DNA of 64,000 nucleotides from positions 45,932,094 to 45,996,093 of the forward strand of contig NC_092230.1 in NCBI RefSeq assembly GCF_036320965.1, in the 5' to 3' direction. The notes beneath the pieces were generated by a model. The model had not been told where the DNA came from. It did no database searches and saw only the letters and a program-made list of their open reading frames with translations. The position numbers and the translations under genes are program-made. The DNA comes from Panulirus ornatus (taxonomy: Eukaryota; Arthropoda; Malacostraca; Decapoda; Palinuridae). Shown one piece after another: positions 23,527 through 32,782 of the stretch. Position 1 is the first letter of the stretch; each line of letters opens with the position of its first letter.

Positions 23527-23960
23527 AGGACCAGCCTCGGGAACCTCGTTACAAACCCAGATTTTCAAAATAAGCGATTCAGAAGTCCGGCGGATGATTT
23601 TGCAGAGGAGGATAATATCTGCGCAACTAGATGGAACTGATCTTCAGGCAAGTGTCTTGAAGGGGCCAGGGAGGGGTTATTGGTCCTTCTTGCCAGCATG
23701 GTCACTGGAGGGAAAAATAAATGCCGGCCATTTCTAGACAATGGGTCGGTCTTGCGAAATGCTGGGGTTCAACGGTGTGTTAAAGGTTATAATTTCTGCC
23801 GTCTGGTGTCGCTCCTCCACCTACTATACATAGAAACATACACACCCACTCACGTAATACACATACATATTTACATACATACCCAAATACATAAGGATGC
23901 GCGACACACATACATGTAAAGACAGCTAATGTTTGCGTTAGCATATTTAATCTCCCCAGT

Positions 23961-23964
23961 ACAC

Positions 23965-24010
<46 letters not shown>
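23961..24010. repeat. (CA)n microsatellite
   Basis: (CA)25, beginning after cccagtacacaa. Confidence 0.95.
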
Positions 24011-24012
<2 letters not shown>

Positions 24013-24104
24013 TAGGTAGACAGAGCAGAGCAGCCTTGCAGAAAGGGTTAGGAATGTTCGGTGTTGATAAAGTCAAACTGAAACTAATGTAAACAAGTGC
24101 TGTA

Positions 24105-24430
24105 GGTTATACCGTACTTGGTAAAAAGCTGGAATTCAAGGATCGTATTAGGGAAAGTGCATCTGGTATTGTTCGAGCCGTGGAAACAAAGCTTACTAAA
24201 GACATAACATCTCACTTGTTTTTATCCGAAGAGGTACCTGATGAGAAGGAAAAGATTAGATAAAGGAGAAAGAGGTTTGGTTCTCTCACCAAGAGATGAC
24301 CATAAGTTTCAGATGACAGTAGTAGATGGGCGATACAGAGACAACATAATGGGTGTTGTACAAATGGAGGAGAGAAGTGCATAATGGTAATGATGATGGA
24401 TAATCCTCCAAGGCATTTCAACTGTCCAGA
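24105..24430 (+). other. Coding-like fragment upstream of the LINE relic, unassigned
   Basis: Two stop-free stretches of about 54 and 58 codons lie one after the other in different frames. The first contains GKKLEFKDRIRESASGIV and the second GERGLVLSPRDDHKFQM then DGRYRDN. The composition looks protein-like, and a single indel near 24220-24245 would join them. I do not recognise the family. It may be the 5' part of the retroelement whose RT starts near 24610, or an unrelated relic. Confidence 0.22.
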
Positions 24431-24609
24431 GCAAATATATAAGGATAATGATGATAGTGCAGTAGCACACGTCCTTCTCTGATATGGTAAATCACTTGTA
24501 ATGTGGGGTTTTTAATCATAAAGAGACACACTGAGGGAGTTTAGGTTCTCATGGTGATACGGAGTCATGGAGACGCATGTGTTTAGAGGGTATACAGGAC
24601 TGGGCAGGA

Positions 24610-26045
24610 AAATGTGGACCAGTTGTTTGCCTTGAGAAAATCGGTTGATAAACACATGGGGAGAGAAAAGGATTTGTGTACGGTATTTATAGACCCCGAG
24701 AAAGTTGATGATAAGGCTGACACAGATGCCTTGTGGTAGGTACTAAGAATATATACTGTGGGAGGACAGCTATAAGTAGCAGTGAAGAGTTTTTATCAGG
24801 AGAGTAAAGCGTGTATGCGAGTAGGTAGAGAGGAGGATAAGTGGTCCTAAGTGAAGGTGGGTCTGCGTCAAGGACGTGTGATGTTACCATGGCTGTTTTA
24901 ATTTGTTGATGGATGGGGTAGTGAGGGAGGTAAATGCAAGGGTCTTAGATAGAGAGGAACGGGTCTACAATACACTGGGAGTGGTACTGGGAGTGGGGTT
25001 GGTCTATGAGAGGGTTGGTCTGGGAGATGAGTCACTTGCTATTTACAGATGACACAGTTCTGGTGGCAGACTCGAGAATGAAAGTAAAAGTTTGGAAAAG
25101 TGTGTGTGTGAGAGTAAGAACTGGAGAGTTAATGTAAATAAAAGAATGGTTTAGCAGGGGGTCAGAAAGGTTAGTTCGGGTGTGAGTTTAAATGAGGATA
25201 AAAGCTGGAGGAAGTGGAATGCTTTGGATACCTTGGAATGGACATGGCAGCGGCTGAAACAATGGGAGATGAAGACTGGGAAGTGTGGAGGGCGTAGGGA
25301 TAGGCAAAGGTCTAGGGTGCATGAAGGAGTGTGTGGAAGGTGAGGTTACCTACCCTCTGTGAGGACAAATGTGGGTATGTTTGACGGTTAAGTAGTTTCG
25401 ACGTCAGTGTGCGGATGTGGGTCTTGGGCTCTGGGTGGAAAACACGGGAAGAGGATGAACGTGTTGGAAATGAAATGACCGAGTACAGTTGCTCGTATGA
25501 GGAATGATAATGTCAGGGAGAGCTTGTGTTGTTGTATTCATTGTTTAGATACACAGAGAAATATTTCGGTGATGGTATGGGTGAAGGGCACATATCTAGG
25601 GGTAAAGTGGGAGTAAGTATAGAGCGTATGGAGGAGGGTGCGTCAGGGGAGGGGGGGGGGGGAGGTCTAGGATACATCAATACATGATATATAGTTACAA
25701 GATAGTAATTGATGCTGACACCAACATAGATTGTGTTGTGGAGTAGTGTGGTAGAGAACGGAGCGGAACTGAAAGAGCTGACCCGGGTGTGTTGAAAGTG
25801 TTTGGACGTGTGGAGAGGATGAGTGAGGAGAGATTGACTAAGAGGATCTACGTGTCAGAAGTGGAGGGAATAAGGGGAAGAGGATGACCTGAAATAAAAA
25901 TGGAAAAAAAAATAAAACAAGAGAGCGGCTTTGAGATATCGTGACCTGGATATTCAGGAAGGTGAGAGGCATGTATGGAATGGAATGAATTAGAGCGATG
26001 TGGTATACATGGGGCGACATGTTGTCAAAGGGCTGAACCACGGTT
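24610..26045 (+). pseudogene. Decayed LINE reverse transcriptase
   Basis: In one frame from 24616 the sequence reads DQLFALRKSVDK, then FIDPEKVDDKADTDALW (RT motif A, normally FIDLEKAYD) near 24686, then VGLRQG (24857-24874, motif B region), with four in-frame stops between. LLFTDDTVLVADS (25036-25074) is motif C; TDD replaces ADD, and the two aspartates remain. Near 25801-25871 ERMSEERLTKRIYVSEVEG matches the LINE ORF at 62.2 kb almost exactly, so both belong to one family. Homology continues to about 26045. Many stops and frameshifts make it non-functional. Confidence 0.75.
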
Positions 26046-26100
26046 TATTAAGCGGACATCACAACTGCGAAGCGGAGGTGGGGAAATGGGATCATTTTCC

Positions 26101-26103
<3 letters not shown>

Positions 26104-26187
<84 letters not shown>

Positions 26188-26264
26188 GGTATTGGTTAGG
26201 TTCCAGATACACAGACCGGACCCTGGAGAATAAATATGGGCAGAGTGTGTGTGGGGGGAGATGC

Positions 26265-26312
<48 letters not shown>
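26104..26312. repeat. (TA)n and (CA)n microsatellites
   Basis: (TA)40 spans 26104-26183, about 60 bp beyond the end of the LINE relic. (CA)22 spans 26269-26312. Confidence 0.95.
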
Positions 26313-26313
<1 letters not shown>

Positions 26314-27243
26314 CTACACCTACATCTGTGACATCATCACTCACTCCAACGCCCCTCCCTCTTCTACGTCAGGCGATGGCCTCACACTTTATAATAAATA
26401 CACCATTAACTCTCCTGGAGGTGTTTACGCGGCTAACTTTGCGGCGGGAGAGTCACTTGAGTTACGCCGACCATAAACTTGGCAGCTAATGAGAGAGAGA
26501 GGAGGAGGAGGAGGAGGAGGGGACCCTGACACTCCTCTCGTCCCACAGCTAATTAGTCTCACCTCTGTTGGTGTGGACGCTGGTCTGGTCGGGGTCGGGG
26601 TCGGGTCGGGTCCTTCCCTGGCAGGAGCCAAGTTGTGTGTGTGTGTGTGTGTTTGTGTGTCCCCCTCTCCCTCACTGCCTCAGGTGGGTACGGTAATGCC
26701 CTAAATCTGTACGAAAGCACAAAGGGGATGTCCCAAAGGGGGATGTCCCAAGGGAGTTATGTACGTATAGACGTCTTAGCGACTCCTCCTCCTCCTCCTC
26801 CTCCTCCTCCTCCAGGGTCGCTTGCCCTTGTCTGAACCTACCACAAGTGGAGGATACGAGTGGAAAAAAAAAAAAAAAAGGTTTTTTCTTTTATTATATT
26901 TTCTCCATCGTCTTTGTAGGCTGGAGGTGACTTGAAGGTACAGGTGACGTACAGTAGGTGGGAGGTTAGTGTACGCTGATTGGATGAGACGGGTTGAGCC
27001 GTGAATTGTGACCCTTTTTGTCTCTCGGTTTTGGTCAGCCTTGTCAGGGTTGTTGATGGTGGAAATTCCTCGTGGACTATTCATTGGTCTTGTGATGGTC
27101 AACATTCACTGTACAGCGACGTCTTTCATCGGATTACCTTCATCTAATTTTGAGAGTTCTCTTTTGTCATTAATTAATTAGTTTCTTCGGCTGTCTTCCT
27201 TCGTTGCTGGAGACATATATGTTGTCTCAAATGCTTTTTAAGG
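26313..27243. other. Spacer with short tracts
   Basis: Contains a GGA tract (26497-26522), a short (GT)n (26634-26658), (CTC)11 near 26782-26814 and A16 near 26864-26879. The remainder is non-repetitive, with no gene recognised. Confidence 0.55.
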
Positions 27244-27716
27244 TTGCAAGGGGGAGGGGGGACATAGTGCTGTAACGTAACAAGGGGGACCTCAGTGCTG
27301 TAACGTAACAAGGGGGACCTCAGTGCTGTAACATAACAAGAGGGGACCACAGTGCTGTAACATAACAAGAGGGGACCTCAGTGCTGTAACGTAACAATGG
27401 GGGACCTCAGTGCTGTAACGTAACAATGGGGGACCTCAGTGCTGTAACGTAATAACGGGGACCTCAGTGCTGTAACGTAACAAGAGGGGACCACAGTGTT
27501 GTAACGTAACAATGGGGGACCTCAGTGTTGTAACGTAACAAGGGGGACCTCAGTGCTGTAACGTAACAAGAGGGGACCACAGTGTTGTAACGTAACAAGG
27601 GGGACCTCAGTGCTGTAACGTAACAAGAGGGGACCACAGTGTTGTAACGTAACAAGGGTGGACCTCAGTGCTATAACATAACAAGAGGGGACCACAGTGT
27701 TGTAACTTAACAAAAG
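27244..27716. repeat. 28-29 bp minisatellite, about 16 copies
   Basis: The unit is GACCTCAGTGCTGTAACGTA plus acaagggg. The variants GACCACAGTGTTG and ACATAACAAGAG mix along the array. Confidence 0.92.
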
Positions 27717-27739
27717 CACTTCATTGAAAACTCCTTGTT

Positions 27740-27945
27740 TTCCAGATCCCTGAGTGCTGCTGGAAAAGTTGTGAAGCATTCCAGGTGTTGGAGTCCCACT
27801 GGGAGATTCTTGATGTCTTCCAGGCCCTTAACTACTCCTGGAAGAGCTCTTATGTATTCCAGGTCTTTCGGTACTACTGGAAGATCTCTGTTGTATTCCA
27901 GGTCCTGGAAGGCTTTGAAGATCTCTTCTCTTGATCCCCTGGAAC
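27740..27945. repeat. 39-bp (13-codon) repeat, about 5 diverged copies
   Basis: Units start CCAGG at 39-bp intervals and continue like CTCCTGGAAGAGCTCTTATG. Both strands are open. On the minus strand the units read as a 13-residue repeat with the consensus DLEYIRALP(G/V)V, for example DLEYNRDLPVV. Copies differ at many bases while the frame stays open, which is suggestive but not proof of a repetitive coding exon. Confidence 0.55.
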
Positions 27946-28780
27946 CCATAACCGCCTCTGCTTAGTGTGGATGGCCTCACTGAGTTTTGTTTTTAAGATA
28001 TTTATTATCTAGGTCTACACGGACGAAGCATTTCACTGGGGGGCATGGGTGAAGGGGACATGGCTAAGGGGGTAGGTGGAGGCCACGAGACTTGGTGACC
28101 CTTGGTGATGTCCATCAGGATGTTTGATGACCTGGTGATGTCCACCAGGATGTTTGGTGACCACTCTCATGGTTTCAGTGTCCGTCTTCGCTAATCATTT
28201 CTCTCTCCTTCCGTAGCCTACAGCCACTAGACACTCCTGCATTGTGACCTGGACATTTCTCAGGTCGTCCCGCCTCGCCACAAAGAACGTACGCAATTGA
28301 TGTCCACAAACGCTCAAAGACACGTCGTCAGTAGGTGGTTGGGTGGGTGGCTTGGTGTACGACGCGTTGCGCCGAATAACTGAACCTTTGCGGCTGATTG
28401 GATGAGGACAGACGCGACGCTATGTAACACGGAGAGGACGGGGAGATATGTACGTTGTTTTCCGGATTGCAATGTAGTGTGAAGTGTTTAAATGTCATGG
28501 TCCACATGTGGATGAGTTAATGAGTTGGGGGGATGGTCTCTGCTTGTGGGCCCCCCCTGACCGCCTCATACCAGGGGGCGTCCTCATTAACTCACACTTT
28601 TACCCAGTTTCCTCATGAGTATCACAACAGACAAAGGACGTTAGAGGTTGTCTTAGTAAAAAAGATTGGAAATTAAAGGAAAACTTTTGAGGAAAAAACT
28701 TGTGATAGAGTATGAATATAAAAGAAAGTGTTTTGCTTTGTTTGTTTGCAATGACTGCTGTTTCTTTGTGAGTATACTTT
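27946..28780. other. Spacer with no gene recognised
   Basis: Contains a short duplicated phrase GGTGATGTCCATCAGGATGT at 28102-28160. The rest is non-repetitive, with nothing recognised. Confidence 0.5.
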
Positions 28781-29200
28781 TGTTGCAGGTGTTGAGGTGT
28801 AGCCCACACCTGTGTTGCAGGTGTTGGGGTGTAGGTGTTGAGGTGTAGCCCACACCTGTGTTGGGGTGTAGCCCACACCTGTGTTGGGGTGTAGCCCACA
28901 CCTTTGTTGCAGGTGTTGGGTTGTAGCCCACACCTGTGTTGCAGGTGTTGAGGTGTAGACCACACCTGTGTTGCAGGTGTTGGGGTGTATCCCACACCTG
29001 TGTTGCTGGTGTTGGGGTGTAACCCACACCTGTATTGCAGGTGTTGGGGGGTGTAGCCCACACCTGTGTTAGGGTGTAAGCTACACCTGTGTTGCAGGTG
29101 TTGGGGTGTAGCCCACACCTGTGTTGCAAGTGTTGAGGTGTATCCCACACCTGTGTTGCAGGTGTTGGGGTGTAGCCCACACCTGTGTTGCAGGTGTTGA
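28781..29200. repeat. 32-bp minisatellite, about 13 copies
   Basis: The unit is GTTGCAGGTGTTGGGGTGTA plus gcccacacctgt. Some copies lack the GCAGGTGTTG part, giving 21-22 bp units at 28853-28905. Confidence 0.93.
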
Positions 29201-29552
29201 GTGAGGGGAGGAGGAGTGAAGTACATGTGTTGCCGGTGTTCCAGTGTTGTTTAATGAGCCCCTAACATCAGCAGTCATGTTGCTAATTAGTGGAACACAA
29301 CCAGTTTTAATCACCGCCCCTTTAATTAGGGTCTGGAAGGGGCTAATCGGTTCTTGCTTTGGCTGGGAGGAGGGCGCTATATCGCGAGAGATGGCCTGGC
29401 CTGCCTGCCTAGTGTGTGTGTTTGCAGATAAGGTTTTCGTGTGTTTTTTATCTTTCCCCCTTGTGTGAACTGATAAGCGTCTCCTGGGTTTTTAAGGATC
29501 GTACATTATCTTTTATTTCCTGTGTTGATCCATATCTTTTTCTCTCGATTGG
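29201..29552. other. Spacer with TAATTA motifs
   Basis: Non-repetitive. GCTAATTAG (29282-29290), TTTAATC and TTTAATTAGG (29321-29330) lie within 50 bp. No gene is seen. Confidence 0.45.
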
Positions 29553-29778
29553 TATTGCGTCATGGTTTCTTGTGTATTGCGTCATGGTTTCTTGTGTATT
29601 GCGTCATGGTTTCTTGTGCATTGCGTCATGGTTTCTTGTGTATTGCGTCATGGTTTCTTGTGTATTGCGTCATGGTTTCTTGTGTATTGCGTCATGGTTT
29701 CTTGTGTATTGCGTCATGGTTTCTTGTGTATTGCGTCATGGTTTCTTGTGTATAGCGTCATGGTTTCTTGTGTATTAT
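29553..29778. repeat. 22-bp minisatellite, about 10 copies
   Basis: The unit is TATTGCGTCATGGTTTCTTG plus tg. Copies are nearly perfect, with single-base variants (gcattg, tatagc). Confidence 0.95.
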
Positions 29779-29980
29779 GTACTTGTGTATTATTAGGCTT
29801 TGATCTCAGGTCGTGTGGATGGGTTTTTTTTTTTTTTTTTTTTTGGCGTATGCAAATTATGTACGATGATGGAGATACAGCAGGGCGCTCTTACTCATAT
29901 TTATGGTTAAGAGTGAGTTGATCATTTCCTTGTGCTGTTGTTTCGATGCGTTTCTCCTGGTTGTATTTGCTTGTATGTGT

Positions 29981-29982
<2 letters not shown>

Positions 29983-30024
<42 letters not shown>

Positions 30025-30050
30025 CTTGATGTGCCTGTGTGTGTGTGTGT

Positions 30051-30094
<44 letters not shown>
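29983..30094. repeat. Two adjoining (TG)n microsatellites
   Basis: (TG)n spans 29983-30021 and 30035-30094, separated by ttaccttgatgtgcc. Confidence 0.95.
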
Positions 30095-30096
<2 letters not shown>

Positions 30097-30224
30097 ATAC
30101 CGTATTCATCTCTCTCTCTCCACTTCAGTGAGTACCCCCCTCCTCTACCCTTCCCCTCCTCTTCCCTGACCACTAGATAAGTGAGGGGAGGGGAGGGTCG
30201 TCTTCCCCCCCCCTCCCAGACAAA

Positions 30225-30370
30225 TTAGACTCCCGTGGGCGCTAATGGCTGCTGGACTCGAACCCCCTGGGTATCTCCCCCTCCCCTCCCCCCCCGACCT
30301 TTTTTGTGTCTCAGGGGGGGGACCCCCCCCCACCTTGGTGCTAGCTGCTGGGCCACTCCCTCCTGGCCTG
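30225..30370 (-). mobile_element. Possible tRNA-derived SINE head
   Basis: On the minus strand TGGCCCAGCAG (30345-30355) matches the pol III A box TRGYNNARNNG, and GGTTCGAGTCC (30254-30264) matches the B box GGTTCRANYCC perfectly. The 80 bp between the boxes are swollen by G and C runs. It differs from the SINE family at 32.7, 48.5 and 59.4 kb. Confidence 0.35.
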
Positions 30371-30432
30371 ACCAGGGCAAGTTACTACGATGGTTAGGGA
30401 GTAAATGGTATGTATATATTATAATGTATATA

Positions 30433-30579
30433 TTCCTATGAGTCCACGGGGAAAATAAAACACGAAAAGTTCCCAAGTGCACTTTCGTGTCATAATCACA
30501 TCATCAGGGGAGACACAACAGAGAAATATAACAGTCAGTTGATATACAACGAAGAGACGAAGCTAGGACGCCATTTGGT

Positions 30580-30588
<9 letters not shown>
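30433..30588 (+). mobile_element. TA-anchored interspersed element, copy 3
   Basis: Starts TTCCTATGAGTCCACGGGGA after a short TA-rich stretch (30409-30432) and runs to acgccatttggtaaacaagt. Small differences from copies 1 and 2 include aaaataaaacacgaaaag. A (GT)n then (GA)n tract follows. Confidence 0.75.
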
Positions 30589-30665
<77 letters not shown>

Positions 30666-30738
30666 CCTGAGATAGAACCGAGGGCGTGGAGTTATCCCCG
30701 ACACCCTTAGACACACACACACACACACACACACACAC
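30589..30738. repeat. (GT)n(GA)n and (CA)n microsatellites
   Basis: A short GT run continues into (GA)34 (30597-30664). (CA)14 lies at 30711-30738. Confidence 0.95.
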
Positions 30739-30869
30739 CTCCCCCCCCCCTACCCTCCCCCACATTGAGATAACAGTAAAAGCTGTGAAGCGGTGGGCGT
30801 GGTGGAGCGAGATGAACCTCTCCCGGGGGCGCGCCCGCCTTGATGATGATGATATGATAGCAGGACTCC

Positions 30870-30871
<2 letters not shown>

Positions 30872-30949
<78 letters not shown>

Positions 30950-30987
30950 ATATCTAACGACGAGATATCGGTATGCAGGGAAGAAAG

Positions 30988-31061
<74 letters not shown>
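30872..31061. repeat. (GA)n and (TC)n in inverted arrangement
   Basis: (GA)37 at 30872-30945 and (TC)36 at 30990-31061 are exact complements, separated by 44 bp that themselves contain GATATC twice. A transcript across them could fold into a stem of about 70 bp. Confidence 0.95.
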
Positions 31062-31062
<1 letters not shown>

Positions 31063-31384
31063 AGCTGTTTTGTGTTCATGAGATGAATTTTCTTGGGGGG
31101 ACCAGTTCCCGAGCCTGGGGATCGAAGCAGTGAAACTCCTGAGTGAGTCCTCGCATCTGTTCGCTCTTGATCGCCTCGTCTGTGCTTGCCTGCAGGTGAT
31201 GGATGAGGGGGGGAGGAGGAGGGGGGGTTGTTACTGATGTTACCATTAGTGCATCTGGCTCTTGGTTAGGTACAGTGGATGCGTGGTGGAGTCTTCTTCC
31301 CCATGTCTGTGATCACACACACACACACACACACACACACACCAGCGAAGAACTTTGAGAGAAACGAAGGTGTGTTCAGAAGAA

Positions 31385-31437
<53 letters not shown>

Positions 31438-31617
31438 AACACATTGGGCATAGGCCCCCCCTTCCCTCCGGCCACTCCTGCCTTGATGGTCCGCCATTTT
31501 GGCCTTGATGGTCCGCCTTGTTATCAGACCCTTGTTTCGAGCGTGGTGGGCCTGTGGTCCGTGTGTGTGACGAGCAGCGTGTATGATCCAGCTCCGTTCT
31601 GCTTCACTGATTTGGAC
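31062..31617. other. Spacer with (CA)n and (GT)n
   Basis: (CA)14 at 31314-31342 and (GT)25 at 31387-31436 are complementary with 44 bp between them. The rest is non-repetitive, with no gene recognised. Confidence 0.6.
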
Positions 31618-32163
31618 TTAATGCATAACTCACTTAATGCATAACTATGTTAATGCATAACTCAGTTAATGCATAAATCAGTTAATGCATAACTCTGTTA
31701 ATGCATGGCTCCGTTAATGCATGGCTCAGTTAATGCATAACTCAGTTAATGCATGGCTCAGTTAATGCATAAGTCAGTTAATACATAGCTCAGTTAATGC
31801 ATGGCTCAATTAATGCATAACTCAGTTAATGCATGGCTCAGTTAATGCATAAGTCAGTTAATACATAGCTCAGTTAATGCATAACTCAGTTAATGCATGG
31901 CTCCGTTAATGCATAACTCAGTTAATACATAGCTCAGTTAACCCATGGCTCAGTTAATGCATAACTCAGTTAATGCATGGCTCAGTTAATGCATAAGTCA
32001 GTTAATACATAGCTCAGTTAATGCATGGCTCAGTTAATGCATAACTCAGTTAATGCATGGCTCCGTTAATGCATGGCTCAGTTAATGCATAAGTCAGTTA
32101 ATACATAGCTCAGTTAATGCATAACTCAGTTAATGCATGGCTCAGTTAATGGATGGCTCAGTA
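31618..32163. repeat. 16-bp minisatellite, about 34 copies
   Basis: The unit is TTAATGCATGGCTCAG, alternating with TTAATGCATAACTCAG, TTAATGCATAAGTCAG and TTAATACATAGCTCAG types. A block of these types recurs at offsets that are multiples of about 16 bp (near 31768, 31848, 31991 and 32088). Confidence 0.93.
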
Positions 32164-32675
32164 GGTGGAGGCCAGTATAAAGCGTACAGTGGGCACAATA
32201 CATGGATACTGGGTTGGTGGGGGGGGGGGGGGAAGACAAGTGTGGGGCCCGAGTGGGGCCCAGGGGACCCACTGGGGCCCTCATGCCGTCAGAAAATAAA
32301 AATGAGGACCCGCGTTAATGGCGCTGAACATCAGTGTGCACTCGTGTGTAACCTAACGTAACACACGAGCGATGACAGTGGCATTAGTACAGTGGAAGGT
32401 CCACAGTACAGTACACATACGAGACATGTAATGTGCAGAGTGTACTTGTACTGAACCTCTGACAGAATTGGGGTGCATCAGAAATTGGCCCATACTGTTA
32501 GAGATGGTAGTAAATATAATTTGAGAATTATAGTACATAAGCAAATTGTGTCTGTAAATATGGACATATTATAATGAGAAGTGTACATTGTACAGAGGTT
32601 GACGTGGTACTATGTAGTTTGTAACGTACAGTACGGTAGTGTTCGTTATATACGGGTGCCAGGTGAGCAGATAGT
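32164..32675. other. Spacer with no gene recognised
   Basis: G14 run at about 32218-32231. 32360-32640 is AT-leaning with several GTAC and ACATA phrases. Nothing coding was recognised. Confidence 0.5.
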
Positions 32676-32782
32676 GGATGCCTCCGTGGTGTGGTGGTCA
32701 GCGCTGCTGCTGCTGCCTGTGATGCATGGCCTAGGGTCGAGCCAGGATAGGTTCGAATTTTGCTTAAGGTGCTGCAGGTGTG
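32676..32782 (+). mobile_element. tRNA-derived SINE, copy 1 (truncated)
   Basis: Begins GATGCCTCCGTGGTGTGGTG. The A-box-like TGGTGTGGTGG is at 32687-32697 and the B-box-like GGTTCGAATTT at 32750-32760. It shares CCTCCGTGGT, GATGCAT and ATAGGTTCGAAT with the copy at 59.4 kb. The body after the B box is missing and runs straight into the 28-bp array at 32783. Confidence 0.6.
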
